DNA of 64,000 nt, taken from contig JAOARN010000124.1 in NCBI GenBank assembly GCA_025210485.1, positions 62,001 to 126,000 on the forward strand. The letters are read 5' to 3'. The stretch is from Marinifilaceae bacterium. GTDB lineage: Bacteria > Bacteroidota > Bacteroidia > Bacteroidales > Marinifilaceae. The notes beneath the pieces were generated by a model, which worked only from the letters and a program-made list of their open reading frames with translations, ran no database searches and had not been told where the DNA came from. The translations under genes were made by a program, and so were the position numbers. This document shows positions 7,436-18,299 of this stretch, piece after piece (within the stretch, counting starts at the first letter, position 1; every line of letters begins with the position of its first letter).

Positions 7436-9988
7436 ATGTTAAAAGAGTATTTACAACACGAGAAACAGCGTAAAAGCATTGGTATCCCAGCATTACCATT
7501 AAATGCAGAGCAAACCAAACAATTATGCGAATTGTTGAAAGAATCTGAACCAAAAGATTTAGACTTATTACTATATCTTTTAAAAGAAAGAATTGCTCCA
7601 GGAGTTGACACTTCAAGTAAAGTGAAAGCAGAATTCCTAAGAGACATTATTTTCGACAAAGTAAACTGCACAGTATTGTCAAAAAAAGACTGTATAGCGA
7701 TTTTATCTACAATGTTAGGTGGTTATAGCATTGAAGTATTAATTGATGCTTTATCAGTTGAAGAACTTGCTGAAGATGTAGCGAGTGCTTTGAGCAAAAA
7801 CATCCTAGTATACGATGGTTTTAGCAAAATCGTAGAATTATCTAAAACTAATTCTGCTGCTAAATCTGTATTAGAATCATGGGCGAAAGCTGAATGGTTT
7901 ACTTCTCGTAATGAATTACCTGAAACTATTAAACTAAAGGTATTCAAAGTAGAAGGTGAAATTAACACAGATGATTTTTCTCCTGCTTCAGAGGCTTTTA
8001 CTCGTCCTGACATCCCATTGCATGCAAGAAGTATGGGTACTACCAGATTCGAAGGTGGTCTTGAAACTATTGCTAAATGGAGAGAAGAAGGTCACAAAGT
8101 TGCATTCGTAGGTGATGTAGTTGGTACTGGTTCTTCTAGAAAATCAGCATGTAACTCACTTATGTGGCATATTGGTGATGACATACCATGTGTTCCTAAC
8201 AAAAGAACAGCTGGTGTTGTAATTGGTGGTTCTATTGCACCTATATTCTTTAATACAACACAAGATTCTGGTGGTCTTCCTATTTCTACTGATGTTTCGA
8301 ACCTTAACATGGGTGATGAAATTATCGTAAACACTACTACTGGTGAAATAACTAGAGATGGTGAAATCGTTACTACATTCGATCTTGCTCCATCTACTGT
8401 TAAAGATGAGTATAAAGCAGGTGGTAGAATTAACCTTATCATTGGTAAAGAACTAACTGAAAAAGCTCAAGAGGTTCTTAACCAAAAAGATGAAAATATT
8501 TTCATCAAATCTGAAAATCCACAAGCTAAAGAAGGACAAGGATATACCTTAGCTCAAAAAATGGTAGGTAAGGCATGTGGTGTTGAAGGAGTTCTTCCTG
8601 GAGCATCATGTTTCCCTAAAATGACTACTGTTGGATCTCAGGATACTACTGGTCCTATGACTGCTGACGAAATTAAAGAGCTAGCTTGTTTGAAGTTTGA
8701 AGCTCCTATGTTTATGCAATCATTCTGTCACACTGCTGCATATCCAAAAGTAGCTGACGTGAAAATGCATAGAAGCTTACCTGATTTCATTACTGAAAGA
8801 AAAGGTGTGGCTCTTAAACAAGGTGATGGTGTTATTCACTCTTGGTTAAATAGATTATTGTTACCTGACACAGTTGGTACTGGTGGTGACTCTCACACTA
8901 GATTCCCTCTTGGTATTTCATTCCCTGCTGGTTCTGGCCTTGTTGCTTTTGCTGGTGCTCTAGGTTTTATGCCTTTAGAAATGCCTGAATCTGTATTAGT
9001 TAAATTTTCTGGTAAATTACAAGCTGGTATCACCTTACGTGATGTTGTAAACGCTATTCCATATTTTGCTATTCAGAGAGGTCTATTAACTGTTCCTAAG
9101 AAAAATAAAGTAAATATTTTCAATGGTAAAATCATCGAGATGCAAGGTCTTGAAGATATTACTGTTGAACAAGCTTTCGAATTAACTGATGCTACTGCTG
9201 AAAGAAGTGCTGCTGCTGGATGTATTAGCCTTGGTAAAGAAAGAGTAATTGAGTTCATCAAATCTAATGTTGCTTTGATGGAGTCTATGGTTGAAATGGG
9301 ATATTCTGATAGCCAGACTATTAAAAACAGAATTGCTGACTGTAAAGCTTGGTTAGAAAATCCTCAATTATTAGAACCGGATACTAATGCTGAATATGCT
9401 GCTACAATTGAAATCAATCTTGATGAAATTACTGAGCCTATCTTAGCTTGTCCTAACGATCCTGATGATGTTAAAACTCTTTCTGAAGTTGCTAACACTC
9501 AAATCCAAGACGTATTTATCGGTTCTTGTATGACTAATATTGGTCACTTTAGAGCTGCTCATAGAGTTTGGGAAGGTAGTACTCCTAATCCAAATGTAAG
9601 AACTTATATTGCTCCTCCAACTAGAATGGATCAGAGCGTATTAAAACAAGGTGCTGAATTTGCTGGTTTCGCTCAAATCGGAGCTCGTATCGAAACTCCT
9701 GGATGTTCTCTTTGTATGGGTAACCAATTAAGAGTACCAAATAATGTAAACGTTTATTCAACTTCAACCCGTAACTTCAACAACAGAATGGGTAACGGAG
9801 CACAAGTTTATCTTGGTTCTGCTGAATTAGGAGCTATTGTTTCATTATTAGGTGAACTTCCTACTAAAGAAAAATACTTCGAATTGTTTAATGAAAAAAT
9901 TCTTCCTCACGCTGAAGAAATTTACAAATACATGCAATTCGATGATATGAATATGAGAGATAACTTATATCAAAAAAGAGATCTTTAA
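7436..9988 (+). CDS. acnB: Aconitate hydratase B (bifunctional aconitase/2-methylisocitrate dehydratase)
   Basis: Interconverts citrate and isocitrate via cis-aconitate in the TCA cycle; AcnB enzymes also hydrate 2-methyl-cis-aconitate. At 850 residues it is close to the usual AcnB length of about 865. Order of domains: N-terminal HEAT-like helical domain (1-160), the swivelling domain (GEINTDDFSPASEAFTRPD, VGDVVGTGSSRKSACNS), then the three catalytic domains. The [4Fe-4S] ligands are visible as GSCMTN (Cys698) and CSLCMGN (Cys757, Cys760), and DSHTRFPLG is the conserved substrate loop. Codon use is strikingly T-ending and uniform, as expected for a highly expressed gene. Monocistronic with a strong downstream terminator. 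Confidence 0.96.
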   Translation: MLKEYLQHEKQRKSIGIPALPLNAEQTKQLCELLKESEPKDLDLLLYLLKERIAPGVDTSSKVKAEFLRDIIFDKVNCTVLSKKDCIAILSTMLGGYSIEVLIDALSVEELAEDVASALSKNILVYDGFSKIVELSKTNSAAKSVLESWAKAEWFTSRNELPETIKLKVFKVEGEINTDDFSPASEAFTRPDIPLHARSMGTTRFEGGLETIAKWREEGHKVAFVGDVVGTGSSRKSACNSLMWHIGDDIPCVPNKRTAGVVIGGSIAPIFFNTTQDSGGLPISTDVSNLNMGDEIIVNTTTGEITRDGEIVTTFDLAPSTVKDEYKAGGRINLIIGKELTEKAQEVLNQKDENIFIKSENPQAKEGQGYTLAQKMVGKACGVEGVLPGASCFPKMTTVGSQDTTGPMTADEIKELACLKFEAPMFMQSFCHTAAYPKVADVKMHRSLPDFITERKGVALKQGDGVIHSWLNRLLLPDTVGTGGDSHTRFPLGISFPAGSGLVAFAGALGFMPLEMPESVLVKFSGKLQAGITLRDVVNAIPYFAIQRGLLTVPKKNKVNIFNGKIIEMQGLEDITVEQAFELTDATAERSAAAGCISLGKERVIEFIKSNVALMESMVEMGYSDSQTIKNRIADCKAWLENPQLLEPDTNAEYAATIEINLDEITEPILACPNDPDDVKTLSEVANTQIQDVFIGSCMTNIGHFRAAHRVWEGSTPNPNVRTYIAPPTRMDQSVLKQGAEFAGFAQIGARIETPGCSLCMGNQLRVPNNVNVYSTSTRNFNNRMGNGAQVYLGSAELGAIVSLLGELPTKEKYFELFNEKILPHAEEIYKYMQFDDMNMRDNLYQKRDL

Positions 9989-10008
9989 GATTCTTAAATA
10001 ATAATTAC

Positions 10009-10043
10009 AAAACCCCAAGAAAAATTTTTCTTGGGGTTTTTTT
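10009..10043. terminator. Bidirectional terminator between acnB and the giant adhesin gene
   Basis: AAAACCCCAAGAAAAA is followed directly by its complement and a T-run. The stem is GC-containing and flanked by A and T tracts, so it can serve acnB (+) and the convergent adhesin gene (-). Confidence 0.85.
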
Positions 10044-10058
10044 ATATAAATATAAAGA

Positions 10059-13000
10059 TTAGTTTACTACAAACTTTTTCAGCCTAAAATAATCGTTTGC
10101 CTTCACTACAACAGCATATATACCAGGTACCAAACCTGATATATCATAAATATTATCTGTCCTTGAAGATGTAAATTTAGAAAGCATAGGCCGCCCAAAA
10201 ATATCAATAATTGAAACTGTTCTTTCTAATTCAAAATCTTTAGAAAAAACGATATTCAAACTATTATCACTATTTGATAAATATAAATAAAAATCATCAT
10301 TGGCATAAATCATACTCTTAGTATAAAACATACTCAAACTTGTTTCATCATTATAGTTACCAGCCTTATCAAATATTCCATTTTCACTTACACTGATAAT
10401 TACCTCACCATAATCAACAGGATACAAGTCAGCTTTATATTTGCCTGACTCCTCATCAAAAACTACATTCTCCAACAGTCCATTCTTTACTAGTATGTCC
10501 TCAGTACTAAAATCATTAATTTCCTCAGAAAAATTAAATTCTATTTCCGTATTCTGAACATTAATCATTGGGTATGTTTTCGAATCTACTATTAAATTAG
10601 GTTTGGTAATATCATAAACTATAGAAATTTCTGATCCCAAATTTGGATTTCCTGCCAAATCGGTAAATACACTATCTGGGACATTTAAAATTAACTCTCC
10701 TTCAACATTTGCATTAAAAACTAATTGGTAATGTATATTATCTGTTATTACATTTAGGAATTTAGAGTCTACATTTTTCAAACTAAGCTCATCTATATCA
10801 AAACTTTTTAGTTTTTCGTCAGAAATAATATCTATTGTAAGACTTGACTTATTTGTAATTAAATATTCTGTTTTTAATTCTATTCTAGGCTGGGTATAAT
10901 CAAAACTAAGTACCAAACTCTTGGTTTTATTATTCCCAAGACTAAAGATATCATAAACCTTATTGCTTTCTAATTCTATTACAGATTCACCCTCTGATTC
11001 TGGACTTATATTTAACTTATATAAAATATTATCATCTGTTGAAATGCTATTTACAACCAAATTATCCAAGCCTAAACTTGACTCTTCTAAATTTTGAATC
11101 CACTCATTGAATTTTATTTCTAATTCTAAGAATTCTTTATTTGTATGCGTATCATCCTCTGTAACAATTATAAAATCAGGTGGTAAATTAGAAAATTCTA
11201 TTTCAAAATTATTAGAAGCTAAATTTAAATTATTAGCCTCATCTGTAACCATATCCTTATCAATACTCAGTTTTATATTTCCATCTCCAACAGGATTTAA
11301 CTTCAATGTGTAAATTACATCATCTGAACTAGTCAAACTAACAATTTTAGCATTACTAATTTTTAGCATCCCTTCATCCAATCCAAATACCTGCTCATTA
11401 AACCCAATAAAAGCTTCAAACTCATAACTTGATACAGGAGAAGGCTCACTTGAAACAATATTCACTGTCGGCTTTTCTGAATCGAATTTCACTGCCTTTA
11501 AATCACCTACATTATTATTTCCTGCAATATCAACGAATAAATTATCTTTTATATAAACACTGCATTCTCCTTGACCTGTCGCATCAACTTCCAGTATATA
11601 TTGTGTAGGACTTACCATTGTAAGTTTTGATTCAACGCAATTATTAAACTGTATATTAGAGGTTTCAAACAAAGCTAAAGCCTCTGACATATCCACCTGA
11701 TATACAATTGGGTTGGTATTTGTAAGTTTAACAGAGGTAGATAAACTAATTACAGGAGAAATATTATCAAAAATATTATTAAATGTAACTGTGTTAGCTG
11801 TATTGTTTTCAGCTCTATCTTTAACTTTTGAGGCAATTAAATCGACAGAATACAAACCTTGCCTATCAGGTCTAATTGTTAAATCGAAATTTACACTATC
11901 TGTTGTATTTAACACTACTATATCTGCATTAACTACACTTAGAGCCGCAGTTGAAAAGGATTTTACATATTCAGAAAATTCGTAATTTATTTCTACTTCT
12001 GATTTATAACTTGGACCTTGTACGGAGCTTTGTTGAACCACTGTAGGATTTGTAACATCATAAATATAATTCAATTCATCTGTTTTTGTATTATAATTAC
12101 TATAGCTGTCTGTGAATTTATCCTTATCTATATATAGTTTAAACGCTCCTTCGGAAATAGCTCTTACAGTTATTTGATATTTCAATTCACTTATCTTATT
12201 AAAATCTATAATATTTGCATTTTGTAAACTTATATCTGTCTGTTCGAAACCAACTAATTCCTTATCAAAATCAAATTCTATTAGAATTGCAGAATTCTGA
12301 TACTCTTGTTCTGGTTTTGAAATTGTAACTATCGGCGCATCATTATTGAAATCAACTGAAATTATATTTGAAACTGTATTTAATCTTCCAGACAAATCTT
12401 CGACCGAGTTTTCACCAATACTTATAGCAACTAAACCTGAAGAATTTATTGTAAATGGCAAACTGAAATTTATATTATTAACAGAAGAAAGAGTCCCAAA
12501 ACTAAGATCTCCTGTAATATTAAAATCTGAAACATCAAAGTTTTTAATTTCTTCTGAAAAAGTAATATCCAACATTCCAGAATTATTATTGGTTTTACCT
12601 GTCAATGTTGAATTAATACTTACTGTTGGAATGGCGACATCATAGTATAAAGTAATTTCATTTGATTTTGCATTATCATTACCATATTCATCCGAAACAG
12701 AGTTTGAATTTACAAATATACTAGAGTTTCCTTCTGCTTGTAAAACTCCTTCAAACCTATACTCTGTATCACTTATCTTTATAAAATTTGATGAAACTAT
12801 ATTAGTCAAACTAATATTAGCTAAAGATAAATCTGTAATCTTTTTATCCGATAAAATCTCAACCACTATATTTGATTGATTAGTGTATGCTAATGAACTT
12901 GTCGAAAGACTTATTACAGGTGCAGAGGTATTATAATCTACAATTAAAGTATTTGACACTTTATTGAGCCTAAAGTTTTTATCGGTTAATACTTTCTCTG

Positions 13001-16000
13001 GGACATATAATTCAAACAAACCATTTCCTATTAATTCGACATCAACAGTATAATGATTATCAGCTATTTTAAAAAAATTAGATTTATTAATTGCATTTGA
13101 TGACTTAATGTCATTAATCCCAAAATCAACAACATCCTCAGAAAACAAGAAAGTTAACTTACCAGTATTCTGATTGGTCTTAGGTGCAAAATCTGATGAA
13201 ATAACAAGTTCCGGATCTAAAGCATCATAATAAACTGTTTCTGTATTGGATATTAAATGAGGATTTCCATAATCATCAAATGTCGAATTCGCGGGTATTT
13301 TAATCTCACAGTTACCGTTATTTTTAGCTCTCAAGCCAACATATACAGTGCCACCCGAAGATGGTATTTCAGTGTATGAAATCAAATCCGCATTTGTAAA
13401 CTCTATATCTGAAATACTTAAATCATTTATTCCCATTACGTTTGTTACAGCAAATTCAATATATCCGTCAATTACAATCGGATTTGTCACTAAACTTATT
13501 ACAAGGGGAGTTTGACTATTATTGAAATCTATATCAATTTGAGAAGATTCTTGATTATTATTTCCTGCCAAATCTTGGGATACAGATGACGGAATTTTAA
13601 TTTCATATACTCCCAAAAGTGTAAATTCATAATCTAAAGTATATGTGATATTATCAACTGTGGCAAAATTTGAAATATTTATAGTATTTGAAGAATAAAT
13701 ATCAGCTGGAACAAAACCTGTAACCTCCTCCGAAAACACAATAGTCAATTGTCCTGAAGTTTGATTTGTCTTACCTATTAAACTTGAACTTATACTAACT
13801 GTAGGCTCTACATTATCAAAATTCCATTTTAATTCTGCTGTTTTTAAATTCGTATTACCCCATGCATCGGTAATTACATTTTCCTTTACATGTAATTTAA
13901 ATTCTCCTTGATTTAGAGCCTCTATCTCAAGACTGTATTCCGTTGAATTTATCTTATTTAAAGCTAAGATTTTTAAATTTACTATCTCAAAATCACTTAC
14001 TGACAAATCTGTAGCCTCTTTACTTATGCTTACAGGAATAGTTAACTGGGGACTTTTAACATATGGTGTATAATTGTCTGTTAAACTGACCTCAGGTTTG
14101 TCATTACTATAATCTATCGAAACTAGATTTGAAACTAGATTCAAATTAGAGGAAAGATCAGAAAACTTATCTGCTAAAATAGAAATATCAACTGTAGTGT
14201 TTCCAGTAAAATTAATACTACTTGTGTATTTCTTATCATTTACCTTTACCAAGGGATCCAAAGCAACAGGGCTTGACAAACTAATATCAGCTAATTCAAA
14301 ATCTTTTATATCTTCGCTAAAATCGAAAACTAGATTAATATTTGACTGATTTGTTTTTCCTGTATAATCGGCACTAATATTAACTGTTGGCTTAGTGACA
14401 TCATAAACCCACGAAATGGTATACTCTGTATTATTATAGTTGCCATACTCATCTGCAAATGAATTTACAGGAATAGTTAAATCTACACTACCTTCTGTCA
14501 TTGAGGATATTATACTTGAAAACTCTTTATCATCAACGTTTACGAAAGTTGAAAAACTACCATTGCTAAGACTAATCTTAGAAGATGAAAAGCTCGCCAA
14601 TTCCTTATTTGAAACTATTTTTATATCAATATTTTGATTTGAGTAGTCCGTTTTGCTAGTCACTAGATTTAAAAGAAGAGGAGTATCATCAAAACTAACC
14701 TCAACAATATTGGAAGCTGTACTTTCCCTTCCTGCAATATCTGTAACTGCTTTAGCTAATATTTGGAATTCATAATCATTACCTGCCACCAAATTTGCAG
14801 TTAATTTATACTCATCACTAGATAATTGAACTAAGTTCATTCCTGTTATTGGTATATTTAAATTAATATCTGAAATATCAAAATTTAAAACATGTTCTGA
14901 AAAAACAATTTTCATTTCAAAAGAACTATTGTTAATCTTTCCAGAGAGAGTAGGTAATAAGATCACACTTGGAACAGCTGAATCATAATAAAATTCAATA
15001 GACTTATCTACGCTTAAGTAATTTCCATAATTATCATAAATAGTATTTGCAGGTATTAACAATTTAAAGGGACCTTCATTAACAGCTTCAAATTCTATAT
15101 TATAATTATTTGTTGATGGGATTGCTGTAAGATTAGTTATATTTGAATTTTGAGTACTAAAACTCGAAGCAGTTAAAACATTTGTTGGTTCAGACAGACC
15201 TATTTCTACATTCAAATTTTTATCAAAAACAAAAAAAGGATAAGAATGAACAAATGATACCTCTGGAGCTGTTTTGTCATAAATTATGGTAAAATCATTA
15301 GATTTTACATTTCGATTATCGACATTGTCATTTATCTGATCTGGGGCTATACTAATAGTATATTCCCCTTCGGTTGGAAAATTAGTATTTATTGTAAAAT
15401 TTATATTATCAGTACTTGACATTGTCGAAAAATTCACTGGGATAGTAGAACTTATCATTGAATAATCAAAGTTTACAACCTCCTTATTAAAAGCAATAGT
15501 AAATTGAATATCATCTGTTTGAGTTGAAGTAGTTTTATCCGCAGAAATAGTAGGAATTGGCAACACATTATCATATGTAAAAACCAGTGTATTAGAAACT
15601 TTATTGTCATTATCATAAACATCTTTAACAATACCAGCTAAAACGCTTACCTCAACAAGCCCCGCTTTATCAGGAGTAATTATGACATCATATTGATTAA
15701 AACCTATTTTAGTTATTTTTAACACACTACCATTAGTGACATTAAACATACCGCCTGATAAATTCAAAACCTCATACTCTAATTCTAATTTTGCAATCAT
15801 TGTCTCATAAGCATTAATTACATTATCCACAGTGCTAAGGGTTACATTTGTTCCTTCTGTTTCATAAAATACTTTTAATATATTTGAAGAAGTATTGAAA
15901 ATATTCACATTATCATAAACACTATTTGGTTTTAATTCTATTCTAGTTTCACCCACATCCACAACGTTTAAATCAAATATTGCAAAATCATCACCTTCAG

Positions 16001-17783
16001 TAAAAACGATATCAGTTACATAATGGGAATTAGGAGTTACATTAAAATCAGAAATATCTAAAGAATAAACAGCTTCATAAAAATCTACTCTTAGAGGAAT
16101 CTTAGTATAGTTAACTTTATCGTCTACAACTGACAACTCCACCTGTGGAGGCGTTCTATCCGACTGAAATACATATGTATTTGACTTAGTATTCACAGTT
16201 CCTGCAGTATAATCAATCTGAGCATGAGGTATAATAATATTAAATTCTCCGTTTTTTGTAATTTCTATTCTCACTTCATATTGATTTGGAGAATCTAGAA
16301 ATATATCATCAACAGATGCTATACCTCCATCATCAGACCATATGCTAATATCACTGCTCTGTAGTGGATTAATTGTAGATTCAATTAAATTAATATTCAC
16401 AAAATGATACTGATCGTTACTAGTACTGTTATTTTTAGTGTTAGATGATATACTTACCTTAGGCCCTGTGTTCTTATGATTGAAACTAATGGTTTTTGAA
16501 TCTATATTATAAAAATTATCAGATACTCTAAATATTGAATTTTTCTTTAGTGTAAGACTTAGCAAACCGTCATTTAAAGGATTTAAAAAAACATCATAAA
16601 CTGTACCAGAAGTCACAGTTTGTATTTTATCAATAGAGCAGTTTTCTAATTCAAAAACATCAGGATCAATTCCCTTGATAGGATCATTAAATTCCATCCT
16701 AATCGGTATCTCAATATTCGTTATTTCTGTAGGGGCTACTGCTACAGAAGAGCTCAAAGTATAAGTAAATACTGGAGGAGGATTATAATTCAAATTTAAG
16801 GTGTAACCGCTTAATGTACTATTGCCTGCCAAATCGGTATTGTTGTTTATGTATTCTATACTAATAGCACCTTTATTTATAGCAACAATTGTAATATCTG
16901 TATTCTGAGAATCGATAATATCAAAGTTATTTGGAAAACAATTACTAAAATTAAAATGAGTATTGTCAAAATCTTTAGTTGGCTCATCTGCATTAATTCT
17001 AACTTTAAAAAGATTAACTAAAACCTCAGTTCCGCCTGGAGGATAAAATAAACTTACTATGGGTGGTCTAGTATCATATACGATTGAAAAATTGGAAGAT
17101 ATCTGATTACTTATATTATCATCTTTAGATGCATAAGAACCAACAGGAATGGCTAGTGTTACTTGACCTTCGCTAGCGGGAGCCAAATTAACAGTATAAT
17201 TAATATTGTCTGTGCTTTGAAGATTACTTGCAACGCCATTTGTGACCGTTAAATCTGATATATCAAATCCTTGTATCTCCTCTGAGGCAGTAAACTGTAA
17301 TTGAAAAACAGATTTATTGGTATAATTTTCTTCTATAGATGAAATTACTATATTTGGGACAGTAGGAGTATAAGTAATTATAAACTCATTTGATTTTAAA
17401 TTAGTATTTGCAGATGCATCTGACAAAACATCTGCATTTATGAAAATAGTAATGCTTCCAGGCTTTGTAAAAGATATACTTGACTCATAAACTAGAGTAG
17501 AGTTTTGTTTTGTAGAACTAACAGAAGCAATTGAACTACCGCCTACTATTGTAAAATCAGCATTCTCAAGTTTCACGACTTCGGAAGACAAAGTTATTAG
17601 AATGTAGAAAGTACTACCATATGATGGACCTCCATTACTGATTTGTACACTAATATTCTGAGCACTCCCAGGAGAGTCACTTAAGTGTAAATTATTAGAA
17701 TAGGATAATTTGTTTTGCACTATAATAAGACAAAACAAAATTATTAGTTTTAAAAATGAATATATTGATTTCGTTACTTTCAT
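10059..17783 (-). CDS. Giant Ig-repeat surface protein with type IX secretion (type A) sorting domain
   Basis: A 2574-residue protein, by far the largest here. It has a signal peptide (FLKLIILFCLIIVQNKLSYS) and then about 25 consecutive repeats of 95-105 residues of the bacterial Ig-like Big_12 type. Each runs from a V-x-I-S start through FSEEVxxFDxSDI and G-x-x-x-x-x-IPxxxxxDxxGNxN to SN-x-x-x-x-x-YD-x-x-x-P. The D-x-x-G-N turns look calcium-binding. The last about 80 residues (DFYLYLSNSDNSLNIVFSK... ending LKKFVVN, with IFGRPM and SGLVPGIYAVVV) are a type A T9SS sorting domain, so it should cross the outer membrane and be anchored or released there. Repeats 10-19 alternate between two subtypes (see findings). 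No catalytic domain was recognised; an adhesin or stalk role is inferred. Confidence 0.88.
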   Translation of the reverse strand: MKVTKSIYSFLKLIILFCLIIVQNKLSYSNNLHLSDSPGSAQNISVQISNGGPSYGSTFYILITLSSEVVKLENADFTIVGGSSIASVSSTKQNSTLVYESSISFTKPGSITIFINADVLSDASANTNLKSNEFIITYTPTVPNIVISSIEENYTNKSVFQLQFTASEEIQGFDISDLTVTNGVASNLQSTDNINYTVNLAPASEGQVTLAIPVGSYASKDDNISNQISSNFSIVYDTRPPIVSLFYPPGGTEVLVNLFKVRINADEPTKDFDNTHFNFSNCFPNNFDIIDSQNTDITIVAINKGAISIEYINNNTDLAGNSTLSGYTLNLNYNPPPVFTYTLSSSVAVAPTEITNIEIPIRMEFNDPIKGIDPDVFELENCSIDKIQTVTSGTVYDVFLNPLNDGLLSLTLKKNSIFRVSDNFYNIDSKTISFNHKNTGPKVSISSNTKNNSTSNDQYHFVNINLIESTINPLQSSDISIWSDDGGIASVDDIFLDSPNQYEVRIEITKNGEFNIIIPHAQIDYTAGTVNTKSNTYVFQSDRTPPQVELSVVDDKVNYTKIPLRVDFYEAVYSLDISDFNVTPNSHYVTDIVFTEGDDFAIFDLNVVDVGETRIELKPNSVYDNVNIFNTSSNILKVFYETEGTNVTLSTVDNVINAYETMIAKLELEYEVLNLSGGMFNVTNGSVLKITKIGFNQYDVIITPDKAGLVEVSVLAGIVKDVYDNDNKVSNTLVFTYDNVLPIPTISADKTTSTQTDDIQFTIAFNKEVVNFDYSMISSTIPVNFSTMSSTDNINFTINTNFPTEGEYTISIAPDQINDNVDNRNVKSNDFTIIYDKTAPEVSFVHSYPFFVFDKNLNVEIGLSEPTNVLTASSFSTQNSNITNLTAIPSTNNYNIEFEAVNEGPFKLLIPANTIYDNYGNYLSVDKSIEFYYDSAVPSVILLPTLSGKINNSSFEMKIVFSEHVLNFDISDINLNIPITGMNLVQLSSDEYKLTANLVAGNDYEFQILAKAVTDIAGRESTASNIVEVSFDDTPLLLNLVTSKTDYSNQNIDIKIVSNKELASFSSSKISLSNGSFSTFVNVDDKEFSSIISSMTEGSVDLTIPVNSFADEYGNYNNTEYTISWVYDVTKPTVNISADYTGKTNQSNINLVFDFSEDIKDFELADISLSSPVALDPLVKVNDKKYTSSINFTGNTTVDISILADKFSDLSSNLNLVSNLVSIDYSNDKPEVSLTDNYTPYVKSPQLTIPVSISKEATDLSVSDFEIVNLKILALNKINSTEYSLEIEALNQGEFKLHVKENVITDAWGNTNLKTAELKWNFDNVEPTVSISSSLIGKTNQTSGQLTIVFSEEVTGFVPADIYSSNTINISNFATVDNITYTLDYEFTLLGVYEIKIPSSVSQDLAGNNNQESSQIDIDFNNSQTPLVISLVTNPIVIDGYIEFAVTNVMGINDLSISDIEFTNADLISYTEIPSSGGTVYVGLRAKNNGNCEIKIPANSTFDDYGNPHLISNTETVYYDALDPELVISSDFAPKTNQNTGKLTFLFSEDVVDFGINDIKSSNAINKSNFFKIADNHYTVDVELIGNGLFELYVPEKVLTDKNFRLNKVSNTLIVDYNTSAPVISLSTSSLAYTNQSNIVVEILSDKKITDLSLANISLTNIVSSNFIKISDTEYRFEGVLQAEGNSSIFVNSNSVSDEYGNDNAKSNEITLYYDVAIPTVSINSTLTGKTNNNSGMLDITFSEEIKNFDVSDFNITGDLSFGTLSSVNNINFSLPFTINSSGLVAISIGENSVEDLSGRLNTVSNIISVDFNNDAPIVTISKPEQEYQNSAILIEFDFDKELVGFEQTDISLQNANIIDFNKISELKYQITVRAISEGAFKLYIDKDKFTDSYSNYNTKTDELNYIYDVTNPTVVQQSSVQGPSYKSEVEINYEFSEYVKSFSTAALSVVNADIVVLNTTDSVNFDLTIRPDRQGLYSVDLIASKVKDRAENNTANTVTFNNIFDNISPVISLSTSVKLTNTNPIVYQVDMSEALALFETSNIQFNNCVESKLTMVSPTQYILEVDATGQGECSVYIKDNLFVDIAGNNNVGDLKAVKFDSEKPTVNIVSSEPSPVSSYEFEAFIGFNEQVFGLDEGMLKISNAKIVSLTSSDDVIYTLKLNPVGDGNIKLSIDKDMVTDEANNLNLASNNFEIEFSNLPPDFIIVTEDDTHTNKEFLELEIKFNEWIQNLEESSLGLDNLVVNSISTDDNILYKLNISPESEGESVIELESNKVYDIFSLGNNKTKSLVLSFDYTQPRIELKTEYLITNKSSLTIDIISDEKLKSFDIDELSLKNVDSKFLNVITDNIHYQLVFNANVEGELILNVPDSVFTDLAGNPNLGSEISIVYDITKPNLIVDSKTYPMINVQNTEIEFNFSEEINDFSTEDILVKNGLLENVVFDEESGKYKADLYPVDYGEVIISVSENGIFDKAGNYNDETSLSMFYTKSMIYANDDFYLYLSNSDNSLNIVFSKDFELERTVSIIDIFGRPMLSKFTSSRTDNIYDISGLVPGIYAVVVKANDYFRLKKFVVN
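12048..14969 (-). repeat. Five-fold two-domain superrepeat inside the adhesin gene
   Basis: Ten consecutive Ig repeats (10th to 19th) alternate between type A (start ...GKTNQS-like, turn DLAGN/DLSSN, end VDFNNDAP-like) and type B (turn DEYGN-like, GxFKL motif, end YYDVxxP-like). The superperiod is about 195 residues (about 585 bp). The preceding pair (8th/9th, up to about 15559) fits the same pattern less clearly. Divergence between copies is high at DNA level. Confidence 0.75.
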
Positions 17784-18299
17784 ATTTTATCTACAATAAG
17801 TTCATTATTAAATTTCAAAAATATTTAGGACAAAATGGAAATATCTAATTTACAAAAAAGATATTTTTTAAATTCCTAATTAATCAAAACTATCAAGCTA
17901 TTTTTCAAAACTTTAACAGATTTTAATTTTCATGTTTTTGTGTTTTATCGCATTATCATTTTTGGAAATTCCGCTTTTCATAAATATGATAATGGATTTT
18001 TACTTTAATACAGGAAATAGTAGTTAAATATCATCTGTAATATTTTTCACCTATCAATTGACTAATGATAAATAAAGACGAAATATGACACATAAATTAC
18101 TAGGAATAATACTTAAAAACTCCATTCTAGATTAATATTCTATTTTAAAATACAATCGCCAATGTTTTAATTAAGTTTAAGAATCATTTCACTTTTTAAG
18201 TTTCAATCTTTGTGTGTTTTTAATTAAATTTGTCAGCTATTTTATAAGGTAGAACAAACTACTTAGTAAAACGTTTTTTAAAACTAAATCTATATTTAA
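17784..18299. other. Intergenic region between divergent adhesin and purB genes
   Basis: AT-rich, with no reading frame of note. A possible -7 element for purB (TAAATTTG, 18225-18232) is the only recognisable signal; no clear promoter was found for the adhesin gene. Confidence 0.45.
18225..18232 (+). promoter_or_regulatory. Possible -7 element for purB
   Basis: TAAATTTG matches TAnnTTTG, about 68 bases before the ATG. The nearest TTTG upstream (18209-18212) is too close (12 bases) to be a standard -33 element, so support is partial. Confidence 0.35.

Noticed and set aside
8092-8442. 116-codon frame antisense to acnB (and others at 7429-7671, 7723-8013, 9073-9261)
   Set aside because: Explained by strong codon bias of acnB; no independent evidence.
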